Shown here: positions 41,705-49,669 of the stretch, piece by piece
Numbering within the stretch: position 1 is the first letter of the stretch
How the letters are laid out: each line of letters opens with the position of its first letter
Assembly: GCF_019264355.1 (NCBI RefSeq)
Contig: NZ_JAHVAH010000001.1
Span: 914,001 to 978,000, forward strand
DNA length: 64,000 bases
Reading direction: 5' to 3'
Source: Sphingomicrobium clamense
Lineage (GTDB): Bacteria > Pseudomonadota > Alphaproteobacteria > Sphingomonadales > Sphingomonadaceae
Position numbers and translations under genes: made by a program
The notes under the pieces: model-generated
Database searches by the model: none
What the model was told of the DNA's origin: nothing
Seen by the model: the letters and a program-made list of their open reading frames with translations, nothing else

Positions 41705-42601
41705 CTAGGCGAGTTTCGCCAGCGCTTCTCCGAGCAGTTTGAATTCCTTCGCGCGCGGGCTCGACTTGCGCCAGGCGAGTGCGACGCGGCGCGCGTCGTG
41801 GACGCTTTCGAGCGGGCGGGCCTCGATGCCCGTGCCCTCGAGAATGCCAGCCTTGATCGCCATTTCGGGGACGAAGGTCAGCCCGAGCCCGTTCTCGACC
41901 ATCTGCACGAGCGTGTGGAGCGAGGTACCCATCATGGCGGCGGAGGCGCGCAGCTCGGGGCGGTTGCACGCGGCCAGCGCGTGATCCTTGAGGCAATGGC
42001 CGTCCTCGAGCAGCAGGAGGCGCCCTTCCTCAATATCCTCGGGCGGGATGGCGCCCTGGGGCGGGGCCTCGCTGCCGGGGAAGGCGAGGAGCAGGCGGTC
42101 GGCGAACAGGTCGATGCTGTCGACATCGCCGCACGCGAAGGGGAGGGCGAGGACGACTGCGTCGAGCTGTCCGCGGTGGAGCGCCTCGCAGGCCGACTGG
42201 CTGGTCTCTTCGCGGAGGAATAGCTGCAGGTCGGGATAATCCTTGCGCAGCGCGGGAAGAAGCTTGGGGAGGAGGAAGGGAGCGATCGTAGGAATGACGC
42301 CCAGGCGTAGCTCGCCGGTCAGCGGGCGGCCCTGGGCGCGCGCGACGTCGGCCATCTCTTCCGCCTCGTGGAGAACGCGGCGGGCGCGGTCGGCGATGCG
42401 CTCGCCGAGCCGAGTGAAGCGGACGACGCGCCGCGTGCGCTCGACCAGCGTGACGCCGAGCAGGCTCTCGAGCTCGCGAATGCCCGCCGACAGGGTCGAC
42501 TGGGTGACGAAACATTGCTCTGCAGCGCGGCCGAAATGACCCTGTTCGTGGAGCGCCACGAGATATTGCAATTGCTTGAGGGTCGGCAGGTGCACGCTCA
42601 A
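41705..42601 (-). CDS. oxyR: OxyR-type LysR family peroxide regulator
   Basis: This 298-residue LysR regulator has the winged-helix N terminus (LPTLKQLQYLVALHEQGHFG, TQSTLSAGIRELESLLG) and an effector domain with the OxyR redox pair: LLLLEDGHCLKDHALAAC has two Cys nine residues apart, as C199 and C208 in E. coli OxyR. It should activate the divergent peroxiredoxin gene on oxidation. TTG at 42601 is preceded by GGAG with 7-nt spacing; GTG 42595 is possible, and the longer frame to 42652 would run through the operator. Confidence 0.93.
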   Translation of the reverse strand: MSVHLPTLKQLQYLVALHEQGHFGRAAEQCFVTQSTLSAGIRELESLLGVTLVERTRRVVRFTRLGERIADRARRVLHEAEEMADVARAQGRPLTGELRLGVIPTIAPFLLPKLLPALRKDYPDLQLFLREETSQSACEALHRGQLDAVVLALPFACGDVDSIDLFADRLLLAFPGSEAPPQGAIPPEDIEEGRLLLLEDGHCLKDHALAACNRPELRASAAMMGTSLHTLVQMVENGLGLTFVPEMAIKAGILEGTGIEARPLESVHDARRVALAWRKSSPRAKEFKLLGEALAKLA

Positions 42602-42620
42602 TCGATTTCTCCAATCACAA

Positions 42621-42648
42621 TTATCGATATTATCGCTTTGAACGATAA
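42621..42648. promoter_or_regulatory. Candidate OxyR operator between oxyR and the peroxiredoxin gene
   Basis: TTATCG (42621-42626), ATA, TATTATCG, then N7 and CGATAA: the segment 42630-42648 is a perfect TTATCG-N7-CGATAA inverted repeat, with a third TTATCG half-site 9 bp before. This spacing suits a tetrameric LysR regulator. It overlaps the likely oxyR promoter. Confidence 0.6.
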
Positions 42649-42739
42649 GCAAGCCCTGCCCATATCGCGCCGCGACCGGGCGGCTGTTCGCGCTGCCCCA
42701 CCAAAATTCATCTCAATCCAACCATGGAGAACGACGATC

Positions 42740-43285
42740 ATGTTGACCGTTGGCGATACGCTTCCGCCGCTTAAAATCCCCGTCCAGCAGGGCACCGCTT
42801 CGCTGCCCGGCGACGAAACGCTCGACCTGGGCAAGACCGACGGCAAGTGGAAAGTGCTCTTCTACTGGCCCAAGGACTTCACCTTCGTCTGCCCGACCGA
42901 GATCGTCGGCTACGGCCAGCTCAAGGGCGAATTCGCGAAGAATGACGCGGTGCTGATCGGCGCGTCGACCGACACCAGCCACGTTCACTTCGCCTGGCGC
43001 CAGTCGGACCCGCAGCTTGCGGCTGCCGATTTCCCGTGGCTGGCGGACAATGCCAAGAAGCTCGCCGATGCGCTGGGCATCGTCCATGCCGACGAAGGCG
43101 TCGCCTATCGCGCGACCTTCATCATCGACCCCGACAATGTCATCCAGCACGTGTCGGTGAACGGGCTCAACGTCGGTCGCAACCCGGCGGAAACGCTGCG
43201 CATCCTGAAAGCGCTGCAGACCGAGGAACTGACCGCCTGCAACTGGAACGAGGGCGAAGAAGTCCTGCGTCCGGTCGCTGCGTAA
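42740..43285 (+). CDS. AhpC/TSA-type peroxiredoxin
   Basis: This 181-residue peroxiredoxin has the peroxidatic Cys51 in FTFVCPTE and a second Cys near residue 167 in TACNWNEGEE that could be the resolving residue. Other motifs are FYWPKDF, ASTDTSHVHFAWR and YRATFIIDPDNVIQHVSVN. It reduces hydrogen peroxide and alkyl hydroperoxides. ATG at 42740 follows GGAGA. The gene is divergent from oxyR with palindromic sites between, so OxyR control is likely. No ahpF or ahpD follows, so the electron donor is encoded elsewhere. Confidence 0.94.
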   Translation: MLTVGDTLPPLKIPVQQGTASLPGDETLDLGKTDGKWKVLFYWPKDFTFVCPTEIVGYGQLKGEFAKNDAVLIGASTDTSHVHFAWRQSDPQLAAADFPWLADNAKKLADALGIVHADEGVAYRATFIIDPDNVIQHVSVNGLNVGRNPAETLRILKALQTEELTACNWNEGEEVLRPVAA

Positions 43286-43301
43286 ACGTTCCCAAACGAG
43301 G

Positions 43302-43338
43302 AAGGGCGGGGCGGCCATCACGGTCGCGCCGCCCTTTG
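43302..43338 (+). terminator. Terminator after the peroxiredoxin gene
   Basis: AAGGGCGG and CCGCCCTT close a larger hairpin with an inner GCC/GGT pairing; the T-run is short (TTTG). Confidence 0.7.
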
Positions 43339-43402
43339 TCGTTTTGAATTCGCGCCAATTGCCCTTACATTGGGGGCAAGGAAGGAAGCGGAAAGCGATC
43401 AT

Positions 43403-44086
43403 TTGTCCCTGACGGCCTATCTCGACAGCGTCAAAGCCCGTGACCCTGCCGCGCGCTCGCGGTGGGAGGTGCTCTTCTATCCCGGCGTCATCGCGCTCGG
43501 GCTGCACCGGCTGGCGCACTGGCTCTATGGCGGCAAGCTCTTTTTCCTGGCGCGAATGGTCAACCATTTCGCGCGCGCCATCACGCAGGTGGATATCCAC
43601 CCCGGAGCCAAGATCGGGCGCAATTTTTTCCTCGACCACGGATTTTCGGTCATCGGGGAGACCAGCGAGATCGGCGACAATGTCACCATCTACCAGTGCG
43701 TGACGCTGGGCGGGACCAACCCGTTCGACGGGGAAGGGGGCAAGCGCCACCCGACCATCGCCGACGGGGTCGTCATTGGCTCGGGTGCGCAGATCCTGGG
43801 GCCGATCACGGTAGGTGCCGATGCGCGCATCGGTGCGGGCGCGGTGGTGACGAAGGACGTACCGGAAGGCGCGACCATGGTCGGGCGCGTCGCGCGTGCG
43901 GTGCCCGTCGAGGCGGAGGGCAAGCGCAAGTTCCTGCCCTACGGGACGCCATGCGACGAGCTGGGCGATCCGGTGCTGCAGCGATTGTGCGAGCTCGAGC
44001 AGGAGATCAAGGCGCTGCGGGCCAAGGTTGGCGAAGAAGCCGACGACGAGGCGCCCGGTGAGCATGTCGGAGACATTCGCGCGTGA
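43403..44086 (+). CDS. cysE: Serine O-acetyltransferase
   Basis: CysE acetylates serine for cysteine synthesis. The 227-residue protein has the N-terminal helical part ([22 protein letters not shown], segments) and a left-handed beta-helix of hexapeptide repeats: [36 protein letters not shown] (segments), VTLGG, then [23 protein letters not shown] at 43403 follows GGAAAG and gives the family N terminus; TTG 43370 would add 11 residues. Its stop overlaps the DUF2794 GTG (GTGA). Confidence 0.92.
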   Translation: MSLTAYLDSVKARDPAARSRWEVLFYPGVIALGLHRLAHWLYGGKLFFLARMVNHFARAITQVDIHPGAKIGRNFFLDHGFSVIGETSEIGDNVTIYQCVTLGGTNPFDGEGGKRHPTIADGVVIGSGAQILGPITVGADARIGAGAVVTKDVPEGATMVGRVARAVPVEAEGKRKFLPYGTPCDELGDPVLQRLCELEQEIKALRAKVGEEADDEAPGEHVGDIRA

Positions 44087-44427
44087 GCGTGGTGACGCCC
44101 TTCCCGCGACCCGGTGAAGGGCGGCAGGTGGCCTCGTTCGACCGTCGCGAATTCCTGACCATCCTCGACATTTACGGCCGCATGGTCGCGGCAGGGCATT
44201 GGAAGGATTATGCGCTGCGCATGGACCCCGATGTTGCGGTGTTCGCAGCCTTCCGCCGCACTGCAGAACATCCCGAAATCCGGATCGAAAAACGCCCCCT
44301 GCTTGCGCGCAAGCAGGGGGCGTATCTCCTTGTGGCCGAACATGGCCAGGTGTTGAAGCGGGGGCACGAACTGAAACCCGTGCTCGCCCCGCTTGAACGA
44401 CGGCTTATCCGACTGGTTCGGGACTGA
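44083..44427 (+). CDS. DUF2794 protein
   Basis: This 114-residue protein matches DUF2794: [29 protein letters not shown] (segments), [23 protein letters not shown] and [20 protein letters not shown]. It is an alphaproteobacterial family of unknown function. The GTG overlaps the cysE stop, so they are coexpressed. The last 23 bp overlap the convergent membrane-protein gene. Confidence 0.9.
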   Translation: MSVVTPFPRPGEGRQVASFDRREFLTILDIYGRMVAAGHWKDYALRMDPDVAVFAAFRRTAEHPEIRIEKRPLLARKQGAYLLVAEHGQVLKRGHELKPVLAPLERRLIRLVRD

Positions 44428-45526
44428 TCGCCTTGGCGCCCTCCAGCGAGGGCAGCTTGGCGGTCAGCGAGGCCGGAAGCATCGACACGACGCGAATGCG
44501 CGCCTGGTGCCAGAAGGCCGACAGCAGCAGCAGCGCCGAGCCGATCACCAGTGCCGTCAGCGCCACATTGAGCTCGACCGCGCCGAAGCGCTCGAACAGG
44601 TCCGACAGCGCCCACAGCACATAGGCCAAAGCCGAGACCAGCATCGCGCGGCGATCAATCGCCAGTGCGAGCAGGCCGAGCAGGACGTAGAGGCCGACCG
44701 CGAGCAGGCCTTCACCCATGCTGGCATCGCCATCGCGCAGGCCGAGCAGCGTGAAGACCGGATGCACGATCATGACCGCAGCGGCGAGGTGGAGCCAGAA
44801 GGCGACGTCGCTGCGCCGCGTAATGCGATCGGGATCGCTCGCGTCCCAACGCATGGCATAGATGAAGATCGCGATGCCCAGGGCCAGCACGATGGCGAGC
44901 ATGGCATTGGCGAAGGCGTCGCCCTCGAGACCGGCGGAGGCAAGTCCCGCCCCGATCAGGCCCGCGACGATGCCCGCGACCGCGACGGCGCCTGCGGCGA
45001 CGGTGATCGGCACCTTGAAGGTCTTCCAGTGCAGCCATGCCGCACCGGCGGTGACTGCGAAGGTGATGGCGATGAGGATGCCGCCGATCATTTCGCTCGG
45101 CTCGCTGCCACCCGCTTCAACAATCATTGCGAGCGCGCTGCCGACGGCGGTGAAGACCCCGCCGACGAACCCGCCCAGCAAGACGATCGAGGGCAGCGCC
45201 ATGCGCTTCTTGGCAGTGAAATAGGTGGCGAGGCCCCAGGCGACTGCCGCCATCGCGATGCCGGCAACGGGCGAAGGGCCGTCGGTGTCGACGGTGAGTC
45301 CCATCGACTGGCCGACCGACTGGCCGATCCAGGTGACCGCCACGAACAGGATGACGGTCGCGATGGACACGAAGATGTCGTTGAAGCCGAGGATGAAGCG
45401 GAAATGCTCCTGGTCCACGGTCGGCGTCGAGCGCGCCTGGGCGACATAGGCGCGCAGGGCATCGGCCGAGCCTTGCGTGATCGCGCCCGCCGTGACGGCG
45501 TCGTCAATCTCTTGCTGGCTGTACAT
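44405..45526 (-). CDS. Polytopic membrane protein of unknown function
   Basis: This 373-residue protein has a short hydrophilic N terminus (YSQQEIDDAVTAGAITQGSADALRAYV, in segments) followed by about ten membrane helices rich in Ala, Leu and Val. The N-terminal helix pair resembles the start of DUF2157-type membrane proteins, but I cannot confirm the family. No catalytic motif is apparent. ATG at 45526. It is divergent from the SRAP gene and overlaps the DUF2794 gene by 23 bp at its 3' end. Confidence 0.78.
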   Translation of the reverse strand: MYSQQEIDDAVTAGAITQGSADALRAYVAQARSTPTVDQEHFRFILGFNDIFVSIATVILFVAVTWIGQSVGQSMGLTVDTDGPSPVAGIAMAAVAWGLATYFTAKKRMALPSIVLLGGFVGGVFTAVGSALAMIVEAGGSEPSEMIGGILIAITFAVTAGAAWLHWKTFKVPITVAAGAVAVAGIVAGLIGAGLASAGLEGDAFANAMLAIVLALGIAIFIYAMRWDASDPDRITRRSDVAFWLHLAAAVMIVHPVFTLLGLRDGDASMGEGLLAVGLYVLLGLLALAIDRRAMLVSALAYVLWALSDLFERFGAVELNVALTALVIGSALLLLSAFWHQARIRVVSMLPASLTAKLPSLEGAKAISPEPVG

Positions 45527-45604
45527 AGATTAGTTCTCCCCCTTGAATGGCAGGGAAACTACGCCTAACTGTGTTATGGTGTCAATACACTGGGAAGAGC
45601 GTGC

Positions 45605-46195
45605 ATGTGCAACCTCTATTCGATGACCGCGACGGTCGACGAGATGAAGAAGCTGTTCGGCGGCTTCGAAGGGGATCGTGCGAACGTGGCGAGCTATCCC
45701 GAAATCTATCCCGGCCGGATGGCGCCCGTGCTGCGCAAGGAAGAGGGCGCGCTCCGGCTGAACGAGATGCAATGGGGATTTCCCGGCCCGCAGGCCGCCA
45801 AGGGGCGGCCCGTCACCAACGTGCGCAACCTGTCCTCGCCCTTCTGGCGCTCGGCGCTGGGCAATCCCGCGCGCCGCTGTCTCGTGCCCGTCACGCGCTT
45901 TTCGGAATGGTCGCAGGCGCCAGACCCGGCGACGGGGCGCAAGGTGAAGCACTGGTTCGGGCTGGCGGACGAAAGCCTGTTCGCCTTTGCCGGCATCTGG
46001 CGGAAGGGCGAGGAGGCGCCCTATTTCGCCTTCCTGACCTGCGAACCCAACGCCATGGTCGGGGCGGTGCATCCCAAGGCGATGCCGGTGATGCTGGCAC
46101 CGCAGGATCATGACCGCTGGCTCGAAGACGAAACCGAAACTGCTTGTGCGCTGGCGCGTCCGTATGACGACGCCGCGATGACCCAATTTGCCTGA
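45605..46195 (+). CDS. SRAP (SOS response-associated peptidase) family protein
   Basis: This 196-residue protein is of the YedK/HMCES family, which uses Cys2 to form covalent thiazolidine cross-links with abasic sites in single-stranded DNA. MCNLYSM supplies Cys2; NVRNLSSPFWRSAL, RCLVPVTRFSEW with the conserved Glu, FAFAGIW, and VHPKAMPVMLAP with the active-site His are visible. Initiator Met removal would expose Cys2. ATG at 45605. No umuCD or other SOS gene is adjacent. A Lys-rich protein gene follows within 12 bp. Confidence 0.93.
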   Translation: MCNLYSMTATVDEMKKLFGGFEGDRANVASYPEIYPGRMAPVLRKEEGALRLNEMQWGFPGPQAAKGRPVTNVRNLSSPFWRSALGNPARRCLVPVTRFSEWSQAPDPATGRKVKHWFGLADESLFAFAGIWRKGEEAPYFAFLTCEPNAMVGAVHPKAMPVMLAPQDHDRWLEDETETACALARPYDDAAMTQFA

Positions 46196-46207
46196 AGGAG
46201 GCACGTG

Positions 46208-46621
46208 ATGGCCAAGAAGAAGAAAAAGAACGAGATTCTCGAGGAGGCCGAGGCTGCCGAGGAGCTCAAGCGCAAGAAAAAGAAGAAGAAAAAGAAGAAA
46301 GAGAAGAAGGCCAAGAAGGTGCGGGTCGCCGAGCTGGTCGAAGATGATGCGCCCGAGGACGAGCAGTCGAAGCGCAAGGAGGCGCTCGACAAGGTCGGGG
46401 AGCTGTTGGACCATCCGCTGGTCGCCGACGTGGTGGCCGCCGGGGCGGTTGCCGCGGTTGCCGCCCTAGCCGAAAACAAGGCCACGCAGGCGCGCGGGAC
46501 GAAGACCGGCAGCCGGACGATGCTCAAGATGGCGGGCGCGGCAGCGGCTGCGGCGATCGGTAAGCGGCTCAAGGCCGAATATGACGCGATGAAGCCCGAG
46601 GACGAGGACGACGAGGGCTAG
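46208..46621 (+). CDS. Lys-rich hypothetical protein
   Basis: This 137-residue protein has a very basic N-terminal region (about 2-38), with runs of up to nine Lys, then an acidic stretch and an Ala-rich hydrophobic helical part (VADVVAAGAVAAVAALAE; MAGAAAAAAIGKRLKAEY), ending in Asp/Glu. Nucleic-acid binding or membrane association is possible but not shown. ATG at 46208 follows AGGAGG. It overlaps the stop of convergent rsmD by 4 bp and follows the SRAP gene closely, so coexpression is likely. Confidence 0.75.
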   Translation: MAKKKKKNEILEEAEAAEELKRKKKKKKKKKEKKAKKVRVAELVEDDAPEDEQSKRKEALDKVGELLDHPLVADVVAAGAVAAVAALAENKATQARGTKTGSRTMLKMAGAAAAAAIGKRLKAEYDAMKPEDEDDEG

Positions 46622-47151
46622 AAGCTGAGCAGGGTGAGGCGCGCGCGGCCGACCGCGCGGCTGGTCTCCAGCGCGAAGGGGCCGGGGTCGACCTCTTCCT
46701 TCTTGTCGGTCTCGATCGCGAGCCACCCGCCAGGCGCGAGCCAAGCGGCATCGGCGACCGCGCTCACTACCGCATCGCCGCTCCCGACCGCGTAGGGCGG
46801 GTCGGCGAGGATCAGATCGAACGGAGGATCGACGGGCGACAGGCGCTGGGCGCTGGTCGGGCTGACCGTGGCGTTAGCCTTCAGCGCTTCGATATTGGCC
46901 CGGATCGCGGCGAGGGCCTCGCGGTCGGTCTCGACGAAGCGGGCCTCGGCGGCGCCGCGCGAAAGCGCCTCGAGGCCGAGCGCGCCCGACCCGGCGTAGA
47001 GATCGGCCACGCGCAGCCCTTCGAAGCTGCCGAGGCGGCTGGCGAGCATCGAGAAGAGCGTCTCGCGGGTCCGGTCGGAGGTGGGGCGCGTCAGGCGGCC
47101 GGGCGGGGCCACCAGCTTTCTCCCGCGCCAGTCGCCGGCGATGATCCTCAT
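46618..47151 (-). CDS. rsmD: 16S rRNA (guanine(966)-N(2))-methyltransferase
   Basis: RsmD methylates G966 of 16S rRNA. The 177-residue protein begins RIIAGDWRGRKLVAPPG and shows RPTSDRTRETLFSML, SAM motif ADLYAGSGALGLEALSRGA and catalytic DPPY in LILADPPYAVGS. The ATG at 47151 overlaps the rluB stop (ATGA); the longer upstream frame lies within rluB. rluB-rsmD is a frequent pair. Confidence 0.95.
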   Translation of the reverse strand: MRIIAGDWRGRKLVAPPGRLTRPTSDRTRETLFSMLASRLGSFEGLRVADLYAGSGALGLEALSRGAAEARFVETDREALAAIRANIEALKANATVSPTSAQRLSPVDPPFDLILADPPYAVGSGDAVVSAVADAAWLAPGGWLAIETDKKEEVDPGPFALETSRAVGRARLTLLSF

Positions 47152-47951
47152 TTGAGCGTCCGGCGGAAGTGGAACAGCTCGTTGCGGTCGATCTCGCGGA
47201 TCTGGCCCGGCTCGATCCCCTCGACGGTGAAGGGGCCGTAGGCGGTACGGATCAGGCGCGAGACCTCGAGGCCGAGATGGCCAAGCACGTTGCGCACTTC
47301 GCGATTCTTGCCCTCGGCGAGGGTGAGCTGGATCCACTTGTTGTGACCGGTCGAGCGTTCGAGATTGGCGTCGATCGAGCCGTATCGCACGCCTTCGATG
47401 GTGATGCCTTCGGCAAGGCTTTCGAGCTGTTCCTGGCTGACCTCGCCGAATGCGCGGGCGCGATAGGTGCGCTCGACACCGGTGGCGGGCAGTTCGAGCT
47501 GCCGCTTCAACCCGCCATCGTTGGTCATCAGCAGCAGCCCCTCGGTATTATAGTCGAGGCGGCCGACGGGCATGAGGCGCGGCAGGCCCTGGGGCAGCCG
47601 GTCGTAGATGGTCGGACGTCCCTTGGGATCGTGCGCGGCGGTCAGGCAGCCCTTGGGCTTGTAGAAGCGGAACAGCTTGGTCGGCGCGGGCTTTTTTACC
47701 GGATTGCCGTCGACGGTCACGCCGTTGAGATTATCCAGCAGGGTCGCGGGCGTGTCGAGCGTCTCGCCGTCGATCGCGATGCGCCCTTCGGCGATCATCC
47801 GCTCGACCTCGCGGCGCGAGGCGACGCCCGCGCGCGCCAGCAGCTTGGCGATGCGCTGCGGGCCGTCCTCGCGTGGCTTGTTGGCCACAGGGCGCGGACC
47901 CTTTGGCTTGGGGCGGGAACCGCGAGGGGGTCTCTGGCGATTATTGGGCAC
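47148..47951 (-). CDS. rluB: 23S rRNA pseudouridine synthase, RluB/RsuA family
   Basis: This 267-residue protein has a basic N-terminal extension, an S4 RNA-binding domain (QRIAKLLARAGVASRREVER, segments to AIDGE) and a pseudouridine synthase domain with catalytic Asp in VGRLDYNTEGLLLMTNDG, ELPATGVERTYRARAFG and the C-terminal NREVRNVLGHLGLEVSRLIR. RluB-type enzymes modify U2605 of 23S rRNA. GTG at 47951 is preceded by GGGAAAA; the longer open frame is antisense to the response regulator. It is coupled to rsmD. Confidence 0.93.
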   Translation of the reverse strand: MPNNRQRPPRGSRPKPKGPRPVANKPREDGPQRIAKLLARAGVASRREVERMIAEGRIAIDGETLDTPATLLDNLNGVTVDGNPVKKPAPTKLFRFYKPKGCLTAAHDPKGRPTIYDRLPQGLPRLMPVGRLDYNTEGLLLMTNDGGLKRQLELPATGVERTYRARAFGEVSQEQLESLAEGITIEGVRYGSIDANLERSTGHNKWIQLTLAEGKNREVRNVLGHLGLEVSRLIRTAYGPFTVEGIEPGQIREIDRNELFHFRRTLK

Positions 47952-47987
47952 GGGGCATTTTCCCGGTTGGTGTGAAAGGTCAGGGCG

Positions 47988-48410
47988 CTGTTCGGGAAGC
48001 GAAAGCCAGTCGTCAAGCATATCCTCATCGTCGAGGACGAACCGCTGCTGGCATTCGACAATGAAGTGAGGATCGAAAAGCTCGGCTATTCGGTGGTCGG
48101 CACGCGCGACAATGTGCGCGAGGCGCTGACCGATCTGGACAGGCATCAGGTCGACCTGATCCTTGCCGACATCAACCTGTCGGGCGAGCGGACGGGCATC
48201 GATCTGGCGCGTGAAGCGAGCGAGCGCGACGTGCCGGTGCTGTTCGTGACGGGCAACCCGCCCAAGGACTGCAAGGTGTATGCGGTCGGCTCATTGCCCA
48301 AGCCGTTCAGCGACCGCGATCTCAAGGCCGCGATCCGCGCGGTGGACGACATATTGGCCGGGCGCACGCCCAAGCCGCCCAAGGGCATGATCCTCTACGA
48401 ACCCGCCTGA
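47988..48410 (+). CDS. Single-domain response regulator, non-canonical start
   Basis: The frame encodes a full receiver domain: HILIVEDEPLLAFDNEV (beta 1 with the acidic pocket), LADINLSGERTGIDLA with the phosphoacceptor Asp, LFVTGNP with the conserved Thr, and SLPKPFSDRDL with Lys. There is no output domain. The first in-frame ATG, GTG or TTG is GTG 48066, which lies beyond the acidic pocket and would destroy the fold; the frame is open back only to 47976. CTG at 47988 has AAAGG 8-9 nt upstream and gives LFGKRKPVVKHILIVEDE. So translation from CTG, another rare start, or a sequence error is implied. It is divergent from rluB by 36 bp. Confidence 0.78.
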   Translation: MFGKRKPVVKHILIVEDEPLLAFDNEVRIEKLGYSVVGTRDNVREALTDLDRHQVDLILADINLSGERTGIDLAREASERDVPVLFVTGNPPKDCKVYAVGSLPKPFSDRDLKAAIRAVDDILAGRTPKPPKGMILYEPA

Positions 48411-49555
48411 GCCGCGAGCCGCGCGTCAAGTTCGTCGTGGAAGACCGCGACGCCGGTTTCGAGCGTGCCGAGCAGCATCTCCTTGCGCAACCCAGCCTCG
48501 ACGCCGCGCTGGCATAGAGCGGCAGCGCGGAAGTCCTCGCCGCCGAACGTGTGCTGGTCGAGCAGTTGCCAGCTCTTCTCCCAACGCGGCTGCACGGCGA
48601 CGGCGTCGGCATCGCCCGGCACCAGCATCAGATTTTCTGCGCGGCATTTGCCGACCCCGTCGGGGTGGATGATCAGCACGTTGACGTAATCTGGGCTGAC
48701 CACGATCACCGTGTTGGGGAAGATCTGGTAGGTGAAAGTCATCACCTCGCGCACCGCGTTCCAGTCGTCGAGGTCGACCGGCTTCGCATGCTCGGTGCGC
48801 CCGACGATGAAGCGCTGGTGCGGGCCCATGCGGTCGGCGACCGAGACCCCGTCGGCGAAATATTCCCCGATCGATCCCGCATGCAGCCGTTTGACGTGAT
48901 AGCCCTCGCAAAAGGCATCGACGACCATCTTCCAGTCGGCGGCGATCTCGTGCGTGTTGCGCGCGAAATGCCGCATGGCGCCCAGCCCGATGGCGTCGAG
49001 ATCGGGGCCGACCATGGCGACTTCGTCGAAATTCGCATCCGCCTCCGGATCGCCGATGAACCAGATCAGCCCGCCAATCTCGGCCGCGGGATAGCGCACG
49101 AGGTGGTGATCCTCCTTGCACAGGCCGGGGAAGGTGTCGGGGCGGGGCAGGGCGGCGAGTTCGCCATTCGCGCGGTAGGTCCACGCGTGATAGGGGCAGA
49201 TGATCTTGCGCGAGGTGTGAACATCATCATCGTCGACCAGCCGCGTCGCGCGGTGCGCGCAGCTGTTTCCGACGACATGCACCTGACCGTCGCCATCGCG
49301 GGTCACGAGCAGGTCGAGACCGGTGAGGTCGTGGCGGACCATTTGGTCCTTTCCAATCAGCGCGGAAGTCGTGAGCGCGGTGGGGAATCTCCGAAAGAGG
49401 TGGCGCATTTCCTCCGCGTGTCGTTGCGGATCGACATAGCGGTCGGTCGAAATGCGCCGCGCGTCTTTGCCGACATAATGGTCGCCGCGCATCATCGCCT
49501 CTGCCAGCGCGCGCTGGCCGGGGGTCATGGCGGGCTTCGACGTCGGCATGTCCAT
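48395..49555 (-). CDS. Rieske non-haem iron oxygenase, alpha subunit
   Basis: This 386-residue protein is a ring-hydroxylating type oxygenase. The Rieske [2Fe-2S] site is CAHRATRLV...CPYHAWTY (CxH then CxxH, about 99-123), and the mononuclear iron site is in DAFCEGYHVKRLH (about 220-235). Usual substrates are aromatic or small organic compounds, but no reductase, ferredoxin or beta-subunit gene is adjacent. The ATG at 49555 or 49549 starts the protein-like region; the open frame runs 12 codons further. It overlaps the response regulator by 16 bp at its 3' end. Substrate is unknown. Confidence 0.86.
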   Translation of the reverse strand: MDMPTSKPAMTPGQRALAEAMMRGDHYVGKDARRISTDRYVDPQRHAEEMRHLFRRFPTALTTSALIGKDQMVRHDLTGLDLLVTRDGDGQVHVVGNSCAHRATRLVDDDDVHTSRKIICPYHAWTYRANGELAALPRPDTFPGLCKEDHHLVRYPAAEIGGLIWFIGDPEADANFDEVAMVGPDLDAIGLGAMRHFARNTHEIAADWKMVVDAFCEGYHVKRLHAGSIGEYFADGVSVADRMGPHQRFIVGRTEHAKPVDLDDWNAVREVMTFTYQIFPNTVIVVSPDYVNVLIIHPDGVGKCRAENLMLVPGDADAVAVQPRWEKSWQLLDQHTFGGEDFRAAALCQRGVEAGLRKEMLLGTLETGVAVFHDELDARLAAQAGS

Positions 49556-49669
49556 GAGCCAAATCGTGCGCCTGCCGCGACGCCTTGGCAAGTCAGCCCG
49601 CGTTAAGCCCCTTTTCCGCAGCGTCCATCCTGCTAGCGTGGCGCGACATTTCGAAGCGGAGGAACGAGT

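Noticed and set aside
48066-48410. Response regulator starting at GTG 48066
   Set aside because: It would lack beta strand 1 and the acidic pocket required in receiver domains.
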